From Weissella koreensis KACC 15510 (GTDB taxonomy: Bacteria; Bacillota; Bacilli; Lactobacillales; Lactobacillaceae), in NCBI RefSeq assembly GCF_000219805.1, contig NC_015759.1:434001-498000 (forward strand): a DNA stretch of 64,000 bases, given 5' to 3'. The notes beneath the pieces were generated by a model. It saw only the letters and a list, made by a program, of their open reading frames with translations. It ran no database searches and was not told where the DNA came from. The translations under genes and the position numbers were made by a program. Shown one piece after another: positions 19,702 through 27,401 of this stretch (position 1 is its first letter; each line of letters starts with the position of its first letter).

Positions 19702-20694
19702 ATGAATAAAAAAATTACAATTAATGAAATAGCCAAAAGTGCCAATGTTTCAAAAACAACAGTTTCTCGTTTTTTAAATAAAAAATATGAAAATATGTCA
19801 GAGGCAACAAAAACTAAAATTGAAGAAACAATTAAATCCTATGGTTATCAACCTAATCGTCAAGCTCAAACCCTCAAAACCAATTCATCATTAACCATTG
19901 GTATTTCGGTTGCCGACTTATCAAATTTATATACTTCGAGACTATTGAAAGGAATCAGTCAAGCTGTTTTAGATACCAACTATCAACTGTTAATTATGGA
20001 TGCTGATAATCATATCGAACGAGAATTGAGTAATCTACAAATGTTATTAAATGAAAATGTTGATGGGATAATATTGCAGCCTTTATCTCATCTTCCAGCA
20101 CAATATCAATTATTAACTGAGCGTAATCTTCCAGTCATTCAAGTAGATCGATATGTAGAACCTTTCACTTTTCCGGCTGTAGTGTCCGATAATTTTCAAA
20201 AATCACTAGAAATTGCTGATTTAATTCAAGCAAAATCTTACGAACAAGTGATTGTCATAGCTAATAAAATTTCTGGAATAAGCAGTCGTATGAATCGCTT
20301 CGATGGTTTGTCCAATGCTCTATTTGACACATCAATTGCAGTGACTTTGATTGAAATTGATCTAGATGATGCTTGGCAGACTCATCTAACTTCTCTAATT
20401 CAAAAAAATATTAGAAGTGCTATTTTTGCTTTAAATGGACAGGTTTTATGGGAAGTTGTTCGCTACCTACAAACTAAACATATTCAATATCCGGACGATG
20501 TTGGATTAATTGGTTATGATGATGATAACTTCGCTGATCTAATTCAACCAGGAATTTCAGTGATCAAACAAGAACCACTCCAAATTGGGCAATCAGCTGC
20601 TGATCAGCTACTATCTAACTTACAAAATAACGCTCCTCTATCCATCGAAAATATGCGAATTCCCGCTACGATTGAACTTCGTGAATCAATTTAA
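19702..20694 (+). CDS. LacI-family transcriptional regulator of the sugar-acid operon
   Basis: Repressor of 330 residues. The HTH is TINEIAKSANVSKTTVSRFLN at the very N terminus, followed by the hinge region (GYQPNRQAQTLKT) and a periplasmic-binding-like effector domain starting SLTIGISVADL. It is divergent from the sugar-acid operon and should bind the ACCGGT palindromes between them. The start ATG 19702 is fixed by the HTH position. There is no SD, and TATAAT lies at 19690-19695, only 6 bases before the ATG, suggesting a leaderless mRNA. A terminator follows the stop. Confidence 0.9.
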   Translation: MNKKITINEIAKSANVSKTTVSRFLNKKYENMSEATKTKIEETIKSYGYQPNRQAQTLKTNSSLTIGISVADLSNLYTSRLLKGISQAVLDTNYQLLIMDADNHIERELSNLQMLLNENVDGIILQPLSHLPAQYQLLTERNLPVIQVDRYVEPFTFPAVVSDNFQKSLEIADLIQAKSYEQVIVIANKISGISSRMNRFDGLSNALFDTSIAVTLIEIDLDDAWQTHLTSLIQKNIRSAIFALNGQVLWEVVRYLQTKHIQYPDDVGLIGYDDDNFADLIQPGISVIKQEPLQIGQSAADQLLSNLQNNAPLSIENMRIPATIELRESI

Positions 20695-20698
20695 ATAA

Positions 20699-20738
20699 AA
20701 AAATCACCTTTACGCATTGCGCTAAGGTGATTTTTTTA
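20699..20738 (+). terminator. Terminator of the lacI-type gene
   Basis: AAATCACCTT, loop, AAGGTGATTTTTTT: a strong hairpin with T-run directly after the stop. The A-run on the other side makes it usable in both directions. Confidence 0.88.
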
Positions 20739-20750
20739 TGACCTAATCTC

Positions 20751-20771
20751 AAAAATGACCGTATTTGGTCA
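20751..20771 (-). terminator. Possible short terminator downstream of tRNA-Glu(CUC)
   Basis: Minus strand TGACC, six-base loop, GGTCA, TTTTT. The stem is only 5 bp, so it is a weak call. Confidence 0.35.
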
Positions 20772-20855
20772 CACCCATCCCAACCGAAAAGGATACAAAA
20801 AAACCGTCATATCAACGATAAACGCTGAACAACGATTTTTTAAAATATACTATTA

Positions 20856-20927
20856 TAGCCCAACAGGGAGTCGAACCCTGGATTCCGCGCTGAGAACGCG
20901 ACGTCTTAACCACTTGACCATTGGGCC
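20856..20927 (-). tRNA. tRNA-Glu (anticodon CUC)
   Basis: A 72-nt cloverleaf. The acceptor stem GGCCCAA/TTGGGCT has one G-U at the first pair, with discriminator A and no encoded CCA. The D arm carries GGTCAAGTGGTTAAGAC as in bacterial tRNA-Glu. The anticodon stem TCGCG/CGCGG closes the 7-base loop TTCTCAG, giving anticodon CUC. The T arm is AGGG TTCGACT CCCT. Body and length match the UUC-anticodon tRNA-Glu at 23752-23823. It reads GAG codons only. Confidence 0.92.
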
Positions 20928-20998
20928 ATTGAGTTGATTACTCAACAACAATATATAAATATACAGGAACATCAAGGTTTAGTCAACACTTTTACCTA

Positions 20999-21817
20999 TT
21001 AAAAATCAAAAACAACTTTAATAGGGGCATGGTCTTTCCGTGCACCTGTATCTAGAACTTTAAAACCTTTTAATTTATCTTTTAATCGATTTGAGGCTAG
21101 ATAGTAATCAATTCGCCATCCACTATTATTTTGCTTAGAAGTGCGACTAATTTGAGCCCACCACGTATACACTTGCTCTACCGTTGGACTCAATGTTCGG
21201 AATGTATCAATAAACCCAGCTGCCAAAAGTTCGGTAAAACTAGTCCGTTCTTCATCGGTAAAGCCAGCTGAATGGTGATTGCTTTTTGGATTCTTTAAAT
21301 CAATATCTTGATGTGCCACGTTAAAATCGCCGCTAACAATAACAGGCTTTTGTTGGTCCAAAGTCTGTAAGTATTCTTTAAAGGCGAGATCCCATGCCTG
21401 ACGATCTTCTAGTCGACCTAATTCCGAACCAGAATTTGGCGTATAAACCGTCGTTACAAAATATTCATCAAATTCGAGAGTGATAATACGTCCTTCTAAA
21501 TCCATTTCACCTGGTGCACCAATCGTTGGATATTCTACGCTGACCGGTTCCTTTTGACTTAACATCATTGTTCCGGCGTATCCCGGACGGCCAGTACTAA
21601 TATTGGCATATTGATAATAACCTGCAAACAATTCTGCCATGGTTTCTGTCTGTTTTTTCGTTAATCCCGTTTTTTTGGCCTTAGTTTCTTGAATCGCAAA
21701 GACCGCTGGCTTTTGGGCTGCAATTTCTTGTAGGACTGCCCACGTCATTTCCCCACGAGCTGATTTATGTTCCACAGCTGCATTTAAACTATCAATATTC
21801 CATGATATTAATTCCAT
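20999..21817 (-). CDS. exoA: Exodeoxyribonuclease III / AP endonuclease (ExoA type)
   Basis: DNA repair nuclease of the Xth/APE1 family, 272 residues, which cleaves 5' to abasic sites. The N-terminal Asn is in SWNIDSLNA, the metal-binding Glu in AIQETKAKK, the Tyr in YTPNSGSEL, the Asp/Asn pair in VSGDFNVAH, and the terminal catalytic Asp-His in RKDHAPIKVVFDF. The SD AGGAGG lies just upstream of ATG 21817. It stands alone, downstream of the structured RNA at 21895-22162. Confidence 0.92.
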   Translation of the reverse strand: MELISWNIDSLNAAVEHKSARGEMTWAVLQEIAAQKPAVFAIQETKAKKTGLTKKQTETMAELFAGYYQYANISTGRPGYAGTMMLSQKEPVSVEYPTIGAPGEMDLEGRIITLEFDEYFVTTVYTPNSGSELGRLEDRQAWDLAFKEYLQTLDQQKPVIVSGDFNVAHQDIDLKNPKSNHHSAGFTDEERTSFTELLAAGFIDTFRTLSPTVEQVYTWWAQISRTSKQNNSGWRIDYYLASNRLKDKLKGFKVLDTGARKDHAPIKVVFDF

Positions 21818-21894
21818 AACTATACCTCCTAATTTAACTTTGCATTAAGCATACCAAATTAAATGAGTTGTGCAAGTTAAGTTAATTTAGGCAT

Positions 21895-21932
21895 TAAAAA
21901 AAGCACTTCTCACTAAATGAGTGTGTGCTTTT
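21895..21932 (-). terminator. Terminator of the candidate 268-nt RNA
   Basis: Minus strand AAGCAC..CACTCA, short loop, TGAG..GTGCTT followed by seven T. It ends transcription before exoA, which has its own SD about 60 bp further on. Confidence 0.85.
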
Positions 21933-22162
21933 ATATAAGATGTCCCCATCTTAATTCCACCATATAGTCTAGTTGATCCACCACGACAACTAGACCTTTT
22001 TCCATCTGGTCAAGTAATCACACTTGACCATTCTCCCACTAAGCCTGAGTCCTTCACCTCTCAAGCTTAGCCGTTACCGGACAACAGGGCATCGCACCCT
22101 TTTGATCGAAATCAAACAATCCTAGGCTCCTTACTTCCTTGACTAATTGCATCCCCGGTAAC
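21895..22162 (-). ncRNA. Candidate structured non-coding RNA, about 268 nt, unidentified
   Basis: Between the FGGY-like gene and exoA the minus strand has no good ORF but a dense series of hairpins. P1 is GTTACCGG (22155-22162) pairing with CCGGTAAC (22073-22080), enclosing a TTTGAT-TTCG-ATCAAA hairpin and AGGG/CCCT. Then come stems of 11 bp with one mismatch (22039-22049/22060-22070), 8 bp (22008-22029), 9 bp (21967-21995) and 7 bp (about 21934-21951), and finally a terminator with T-run (21895-21932). TATAAT occurs twice just upstream (22164-22174), without a convincing -35. Loops and linkers repeat GGA motifs (GGTGAAGGA, GGGAGAATGG, GATGGAAAAAGG, GGTGGAT, GGTGGAAT). I could not match it to tmRNA, RNase P, SRP RNA, 6S, T-box or a known riboswitch. 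Confidence 0.6.
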
Positions 22163-22178
22163 AATTATATTATACGCT

Positions 22179-22886
22179 CTACCACTTAATTTTGGTATCC
22201 TTATTCAAACCTAATTTTTTAGAAAATTCAGGTATAATCTGATCTTCAAAATCTTCCACTTTCACCACGTCTGGTAACATTTTTTCATTAAATCCAACAA
22301 AGGCTAAAGCTTGAGGATCCCATCCATTATGTCTTAAATCATATAAACCAGTCCGTGCCGCTAAATGTGGCATAATTTGATTTTTTCCTGTGAAGAGATA
22401 ATGTAAATACTCTTGAAAGCTAACAAAATAGGCTAATTTTTCATATTGATCAGCATGCTCATTTTTGAACCAAAGCGCCGCTAACAAAGGCGTATTTACC
22501 GAAAATTCAGCGCCTGCTTTGCGTTCCAATTGTCCAACAATTCCATTCAAGCGCATCGCTTTTAGATAGCCAGTAAACGTAGGTAATAATTCATTTTTAA
22601 AATTAGCACTCTGTAAAGTTTGACCATTTTTATCTAAAAATGCCCACCCATCGATATTATCATGTAACTGAATCGTAGTGATATCAGAACGTTGGGGTAA
22701 ACTCTTCGTTATTTTTTGAACAAACATTTGAAAGAAACTTCCCATAGCTTTTAAATTCATCTCGTTCAATTGTTCTGACCAAGTCTGTTGATAAAATTCA
22801 CTAACTTCTTGTTGATTACCATTTTCATCTTCGATAATTCCAACCATCCGTTCGCCGGCCATTCTAATTTCTAATGTGTATTTCAT
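22179..22886 (-). CDS. FGGY-kinase N-domain-like protein lacking the ATP-binding half
   Basis: A 235-residue protein that I align by eye with the first, sugar-binding domain of FGGY carbohydrate kinases. DNIDGWAFLDKNGQTLQ (76-92) matches the QMHGLVLLD..G..L block. ALWFKNEHADQYEKLAYFVSFQEYLHYLFTG (137-167) matches the L.W...EP......V....DYL.Y.LTG block. AARTGLYDLRHNGWDPQALAFVG (177-199) matches the SNASRTGLFD....WD...L...G block. The usual second domain (phosphate loops, adenosine motif) is absent, and the WND-type Asp segment reads FKNE. It cannot be a normal kinase; it may bind sugar as a regulator or be a decayed gene kept open. It lies 24 bp after the membrane-protein gene. Confidence 0.6.
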   Translation of the reverse strand: MKYTLEIRMAGERMVGIIEDENGNQQEVSEFYQQTWSEQLNEMNLKAMGSFFQMFVQKITKSLPQRSDITTIQLHDNIDGWAFLDKNGQTLQSANFKNELLPTFTGYLKAMRLNGIVGQLERKAGAEFSVNTPLLAALWFKNEHADQYEKLAYFVSFQEYLHYLFTGKNQIMPHLAARTGLYDLRHNGWDPQALAFVGFNEKMLPDVVKVEDFEDQIIPEFSKKLGLNKDTKIKW

Positions 22887-22910
22887 CCTAAGACACTCCC
22901 ATTTAACTAA

Positions 22911-23633
22911 CTACTTTAAATGCCAATCTTTCAACATATTATTAACATCATTATCAAGATTTTTATCGATATCGCTCGTCACTGATTTAACAATTTCATC
23001 TTGGGTCTTTTTTTGGGCCGTCTTATCATTTAAGTAATCCGAATTCTTTTTGACTTCTTCTTTTACAGCTGAAGTAACATCTTCTTTAATTTTATCTTCT
23101 AAACCAGATTTTGAATCCTTAACTTTATCTTGGATTTGTTGGTCTTGTTCACTAGAAATGATGTACCAATTATCTGGCAAGACGAACGTATATTTAACAT
23201 CAGGTTCTGTACTTGTTGGTAATCCAACTAACATGAACTTATCAAAGAAGTTTTTAGCTTGATAATTACTAATATTTTCTTTAATGGCTGCAGTGGAACC
23301 CTTCACCACATTAGTCGTGCCCGTTTTAGGCGTAATTCGATAACTTTTATTTTTCCACTTGTAATGATATTCAAACTTTGAATTCTTAGCACTCGTAGTA
23401 ACAATAAATGATTTATCATTAACGACCGTCTTAGCATCCATCTTAATTGTTTTATTTATAACTTGTTTTTTCATAAACAAATGATGCGAGGGGGCCATGT
23501 AAACACCAATCCCACTTGCTACCAATAAAATAATTCCAATAATTAATAAACTCCAACGAATGATTTTACGCCGAAAATACGTGATTCCAGCCAGGACTAG
23601 CAAAACAGCCCCAATAAATAATAAAATTAACAT
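22911..23633 (-). CDS. Membrane-anchored protein of unknown function
   Basis: A 240-residue protein with two N-terminal hydrophobic helices (about 1-18 and 26-48) linked by a short RRK-containing turn. A mainly extracytoplasmic, Lys/Asp-rich region follows. Residues about 185-240 are charged and helical (repeated DKxKxxxxDxxK, possible coiled coil). The layout of two helices plus an exported tail resembles the DUF4811-type small membrane proteins of lactobacilli, but I am not certain. It precedes the FGGY-like gene by 24 bp, so the two are probably co-transcribed. No function is assigned. Confidence 0.6.
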   Translation of the reverse strand: MLILLFIGAVLLVLAGITYFRRKIIRWSLLIIGIILLVASGIGVYMAPSHHLFMKKQVINKTIKMDAKTVVNDKSFIVTTSAKNSKFEYHYKWKNKSYRITPKTGTTNVVKGSTAAIKENISNYQAKNFFDKFMLVGLPTSTEPDVKYTFVLPDNWYIISSEQDQQIQDKVKDSKSGLEDKIKEDVTSAVKEEVKKNSDYLNDKTAQKKTQDEIVKSVTSDIDKNLDNDVNNMLKDWHLK

Positions 23634-23709
23634 TTTTAACCTCTCAGTTTGGGTATGTAGATCTTAATTATAATAATACCATATTATAATTCAATGTATA
23701 ATTTGTATA

Positions 23710-23746
23710 AAAAAAACGACATCATTGTTTCCAAAGATGTCGTTTT
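23710..23746 (-). terminator. Terminator downstream of tRNA-Glu(UUC)
   Basis: AAAACGACATC / GATGTCGTTTT, an 11-bp perfect stem with a 12-base loop and T-runs on both sides, just after the tRNA 3' end. Confidence 0.88.
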
Positions 23747-23751
23747 AATAA

Positions 23752-23823
23752 TAGCTCATCAGGGAGTCGAACCCTGGATGCCGGTGTGAAAAACCGGAGT
23801 CTTAACCGCTTGACCAATGAGCC
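23752..23823 (-). tRNA. tRNA-Glu (anticodon UUC)
   Basis: A 72-nt cloverleaf: acceptor GGCTCAT/ATGAGCT, D arm GGTCAAGCGGTTAAGAC, anticodon stem CCGGT/ACCGG with loop TTTTCAC giving anticodon UUC, T arm AGGG TTCGACT CCCT, discriminator A, no encoded CCA. It is the standard tRNA-Glu reading GAA and GAG, downstream of proC and followed by a strong terminator. Confidence 0.95.
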
Positions 23824-23911
23824 ATAATTACTTGTTGTCGCCTTAACAACAAATAATATAATACCAAGAATTCAGACTCATTGCAAGCCTTTTTCCAAAA
23901 AAACTTTTATT

Positions 23912-24709
23912 TTATTCAAATTCGGCATTTTTTTGCATCGTAGCCTGAATCACATCAGAAACTAATCCATTCAAATTACCCTTTTGCATCGTTTCCCAAC
24001 CAGCAGCAGTTGAACCACCAGGTGTCATTACTAATTGTGCCAATTCAGGTGCACTTAGATCAGATTGGACCATTTTATCTAGCGTCCCACGGAAAGTTTG
24101 TAAACTTAATTTAACAGCCCGCTCTTCGTCCAGACCAGCAGCCTGACCAGCAGCTGCCAACGATTCAATGAATCCCGCAACAAACGCCGGACCTGAACCA
24201 GCAACGGCACTAACTGCCCCAAAGTCAGCTTCAGGCATTTCATCAACTCGACCTAATTCTGCCAAAATCGCAAACACAGCGCCTTTTTCTTCAGCCGTAA
24301 TTTGCGTTCCAGCATGCATTGCAGTATAACCTTGACCTACTGCTACATTGACATTTGGTAAAGCTCGGACGATTTTAGCTTGTTTTCCTAGCGCCGCTTG
24401 CAAAGCATCAAGCGAGATACCACCTAAAACTGAAACCACAATTTTCTGTGGCATCATTTCCAAAAGCGGTTTTAAATCTGCGCTGATCTTTTCTAACGCG
24501 GTCGGCGGTGTCGCTAAAACTAGCATATCACTGACCATAGCTATTTCAATAGCACTGTCAAATTCTTCAACCTGCCAGGCCTGAGTTGTTTCAGGTAAAT
24601 GATGTCTAGTATAGGCTCCTTGGCTTACTTGCCCCGAATCTAATTTTGACCAGCCTTGCATCATAGCCTGCGCCATATTTCCAGCACCGATAAATCCAAT
24701 CTTAAACAT
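23912..24709 (-). CDS. proC: Pyrroline-5-carboxylate reductase
   Basis: Last enzyme of proline synthesis, reducing P5C with NAD(P)H; 265 residues, normal length. The Rossmann motif KIGFIGAGNMAQAMMQG opens the protein. The family signature block appears as SAVAGSGPAFVAGFIESLAAAGQAAGL and the C-terminal PGGSTAAGWETM motif is complete. Its ATG shares one base with the rodA stop (24709), so it is translationally coupled to rodA, an uncommon pairing that suggests operon membership by position rather than pathway. Confidence 0.94.
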   Translation of the reverse strand: MFKIGFIGAGNMAQAMMQGWSKLDSGQVSQGAYTRHHLPETTQAWQVEEFDSAIEIAMVSDMLVLATPPTALEKISADLKPLLEMMPQKIVVSVLGGISLDALQAALGKQAKIVRALPNVNVAVGQGYTAMHAGTQITAEEKGAVFAILAELGRVDEMPEADFGAVSAVAGSGPAFVAGFIESLAAAGQAAGLDEERAVKLSLQTFRGTLDKMVQSDLSAPELAQLVMTPGGSTAAGWETMQKGNLNGLVSDVIQATMQKNAEFE

Positions 24710-25902
24710 TAGGCAAAGCCCTCCCGTTCTGATAAGGTGTATTTTTGATTATGGAAGCTCATCGACATAATTAACCCAATTCCAATCATATTTCCAACTA
24801 GTGCGGAACCTCCTTGAGAAATAAAGGGTAGTGGAATTCCAGTCAACGGTACTAATCCAATACTCATTCCGATATTTTCAAAGATGTGGAAAACTAACAT
24901 CATAATAATTCCAGCTCCTATATACGCATAGAATTGGTTAGAGGTTTCCATCACAACTTGAAAAATACGATAAATCAAAAGAAAGTACAATAGTAAGACT
25001 ATTAATGAGCCAACAAAACCAGCATTCTCACCAATGACAGAAAAAATCATATCTGATTCTCGAACTGGTACATTCACGTGAGAAACATTAAATCCAGTTC
25101 CAGTCAGTCCCCCAGACCCAATTGCCGTCATTGAATGCCAGAGCTGATAAGCTGAATTAGAAGTGTCCCCTTGCGGCTTCAACCAAGCATCAATTCGCGC
25201 AAATTGATAAGCTTGGAAGCCAAACTTACCTAGAATCTGCCGCCCCGCATCAGAAGCAACCAAGGTAATCGCTCCACCTCCAAGAACCCCAGCAACGCCG
25301 ATCACACTACCTAAAATGCGCCATGAAATTCCAGAGACCAAAGTCATCCCAAAAATAATTGCTAAGAAAACCAACATGGTTCCAAAATCGTGTTGCAATA
25401 GGACTAAGATAACAATCGGTAAACTCCAAGTAATAATTCTACGTAAGAGTAAGAGATCATTCTTTAAAGTGTGTTCACTATATTCAATATTGTGCATTGC
25501 AATCACACGCGCCAACATCAAAACAAAAGCCGGTTTCATCACCTCAGACGGTTGAAAAGTTAATGGTCCTAAAGCAAACCAAGATTTACCACCGGTCGTC
25601 ATAGCATAGGCTCGACTATAAAAGATCAGCACCGCTACCATTAAGAAAACTCCAACAGCAAAAATATAAGGTGAGATGCGCCATAGTCGCTCTGAATCAA
25701 ACTGCATAATGAATATAACTGCACAAATTCCTAAAATATACCAAATTCCTTGCATTGTAATAATTCGGACAGGATTGGCACCACTAGAATCGTGGGTAAC
25801 CGCGACATAAATTGATCCTAACCCAATCAAAGCTAACATCAAAACTACAAAGATTATACTCCAGTCAACCTCACCTTTACCGTCTAAAATTCGTTTGAAC
25901 AT
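24709..25902 (-). CDS. rodA: RodA/FtsW-type peptidoglycan glycosyltransferase (SEDS)
   Basis: Integral membrane SEDS protein of 397 residues with about ten helices, polymerising lipid II for side-wall elongation together with a class B PBP. The conserved cores are visible: LGPLTFQPSEVMKPAFVLMLARVIA, LLQHDFGTMLVFLAI, the catalytic Asp region VPVRESDMIFSVIGENAGFVGS, and LTGIPLPFISQGGSALVGNMIGIGLI. The neighbours mreB and a DUF2969 gene mark this as RodA rather than FtsW. It is third in the order mreB - DUF2969 - rodA - proC. Confidence 0.92.
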   Translation of the reverse strand: MFKRILDGKGEVDWSIIFVVLMLALIGLGSIYVAVTHDSSGANPVRIITMQGIWYILGICAVIFIMQFDSERLWRISPYIFAVGVFLMVAVLIFYSRAYAMTTGGKSWFALGPLTFQPSEVMKPAFVLMLARVIAMHNIEYSEHTLKNDLLLLRRIITWSLPIVILVLLQHDFGTMLVFLAIIFGMTLVSGISWRILGSVIGVAGVLGGGAITLVASDAGRQILGKFGFQAYQFARIDAWLKPQGDTSNSAYQLWHSMTAIGSGGLTGTGFNVSHVNVPVRESDMIFSVIGENAGFVGSLIVLLLYFLLIYRIFQVVMETSNQFYAYIGAGIIMMLVFHIFENIGMSIGLVPLTGIPLPFISQGGSALVGNMIGIGLIMSMSFHNQKYTLSEREGFA

Positions 25903-25968
25903 TTCCTTTTACCTCGTATCATCTTCATCTAGCATATGGCACTTAGCTTAAGCCAAGCACAATTCATT

Positions 25969-26181
25969 TTAGTGATGAAGATTATATTCAGCGATTAAAA
26001 CTTCAACACCCTCATCAAACGAATTAACAATTTGTTTGTGATTTGGACCTAATTGAACTTGAATTTGTGTACCACTTTCATCAATTTGACCAAGGGTATT
26101 TTTATTAATTTTAACTTCACTCAGTTGATCTGTTACAGCTTTAATTTCAACATCGATAGCTTTATTTTTGCGATTTGACAT
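25969..26181 (-). CDS. DUF2969 family small protein
   Basis: A 70-residue protein matching the DUF2969 family of lactobacilli, found between mreB/mbl and rodA. It is a small acidic/basic beta-rich protein with no membrane segment or catalytic motif; it ends in IAEYNLHH. SD GAGGAAGGA precedes the ATG. Conserved position suggests a part in cell-wall elongation, but nothing in the sequence shows a mechanism. Confidence 0.8.
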   Translation of the reverse strand: MSNRKNKAIDVEIKAVTDQLSEVKINKNTLGQIDESGTQIQVQLGPNHKQIVNSFDEGVEVLIAEYNLHH

Positions 26182-26214
26182 ATTATTTTTTCCTTCCTCA
26201 ATTAAAATGTTATT

Positions 26215-27195
26215 TTAATTATCGTGCATGTGTTCCAACAATTCTCCAGCTCCACGCGCAACATTATCCAAGGGATGATCAGCAATAAAGACTGGCACTC
26301 CTAGTTCAGCTGAAATCAATTTATCCATGTTCCGTAGAAGAGCCCCACCACCAGTTAGAACAATTCCACGATCAATGACATCTGCTGCCAATTCTGGTTG
26401 AATTTCGGCCAACACATCATGTGCCGCCTTAACAATTTGTTGGAAGGAATCATGCAATGCTACTTCCACTTCATTTGAATTGATTTCAACAGATTTAGGC
26501 ATTCCATCATAAATATCACGACCACGAATAATCATCGTTTCAGGATCTTCAGATTGAAGAGCATTTCCTAACTGAATCTTAATTTGTTCAGCTGTCCGCT
26601 CACCAACTTGCAAACCATGTTGACGCTTAGCAAAACTGGTAATTTCGTTATTCAACTTATCTCCAGCAACACGAATTGAACGGGCTGAAACAATATCACC
26701 CAAAGACAAAACGGCAATATCAGAAGTTCCTCCACCCATGTCAATTACCATTGATGAGATTGGTGAGAAAATATCTAGACCCGCTCCAATTGCAGCAACC
26801 TTTGGTTCATACTCCAAGTAAACTTTAGCACCACCGACCTTTTCCGCCGCCTGCATAATCGCCTTTTTTTCAATTTCAGTAATATTAGTTGGTGCTGCCA
26901 CCATAATATTAGGGCGTGACATAACACCCTTCACGTTTAACTTTTTAATAAAGTACGATAGCATTGCTTCAGTCATATCAAAGTCAGAAATAACTCCATC
27001 CTTCAACGGACGCACGGCGCGAATATTACCTGGAGTCCGACCAACCATTTGGTAAGCCTCAGTTCCAACTGCCAAAACTCTATCGGTTTTCATATCAACG
27101 GCCACAACGGATGGCTCGTTTAACACAATCCCCTCTCCTTCGACAAAAATCAATACATTTGCAGTTCCTAAATCAATCCCAATTTCTTTAGCCAT
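26215..27195 (-). CDS. mreB: MreB/Mbl cell-shape actin homologue
   Basis: Bacterial actin of 326 residues that organises side-wall synthesis beneath the membrane. Phosphate-1 loop IGIDLGTANVLIF, phosphate-2 loop VIDMGGGTSDIAVLS and adenosine motif GIVLTGGGALLRNMD are all intact. VEGEGIVLNEPSVVA is the usual MreB signature. It is slightly short (MreB/Mbl about 330-345). Order with DUF2969 and rodA matches other Lactobacillaceae. Divergent from murF across 206 bp. Whether it is orthologous to MreB or Mbl cannot be settled by eye. Confidence 0.92.
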   Translation of the reverse strand: MAKEIGIDLGTANVLIFVEGEGIVLNEPSVVAVDMKTDRVLAVGTEAYQMVGRTPGNIRAVRPLKDGVISDFDMTEAMLSYFIKKLNVKGVMSRPNIMVAAPTNITEIEKKAIMQAAEKVGGAKVYLEYEPKVAAIGAGLDIFSPISSMVIDMGGGTSDIAVLSLGDIVSARSIRVAGDKLNNEITSFAKRQHGLQVGERTAEQIKIQLGNALQSEDPETMIIRGRDIYDGMPKSVEINSNEVEVALHDSFQQIVKAAHDVLAEIQPELAADVIDRGIVLTGGGALLRNMDKLISAELGVPVFIADHPLDNVARGAGELLEHMHDN

Positions 27196-27401
27196 ACCCT
27201 TTTTTACCTCTTTAATTTAAAATATATCAATTTTTAGCTGATTAATTCCTATTATAGCAGAATTTACCAGAGTTTTTAGTTATGATCAAAAAGAAACCTG
27301 TAAATTATTTATTTTAAATAAATTAGGATCTTTGAAATCTTTTTTAGGCTTTTTTTTGATAAAATAAACTTAATATAAACTACAATTAGGAGATCATTTT
27401 A

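Noticed and set aside
20755..20937. 60-codon ORF across the tRNA-Glu(CUC) region
   Set aside because: It runs through the antisense of the tRNA and has no SD.
21895..22162. RNase P, tmRNA, SRP, 6S RNA or T-box identity for the 268-nt RNA
   Set aside because: The conserved blocks of these RNAs (P4 of RNase P, tRNA-like ends of tmRNA, GGAAGGAAGCA of SRP RNA, T-box GGTGG-ACC) are not found.
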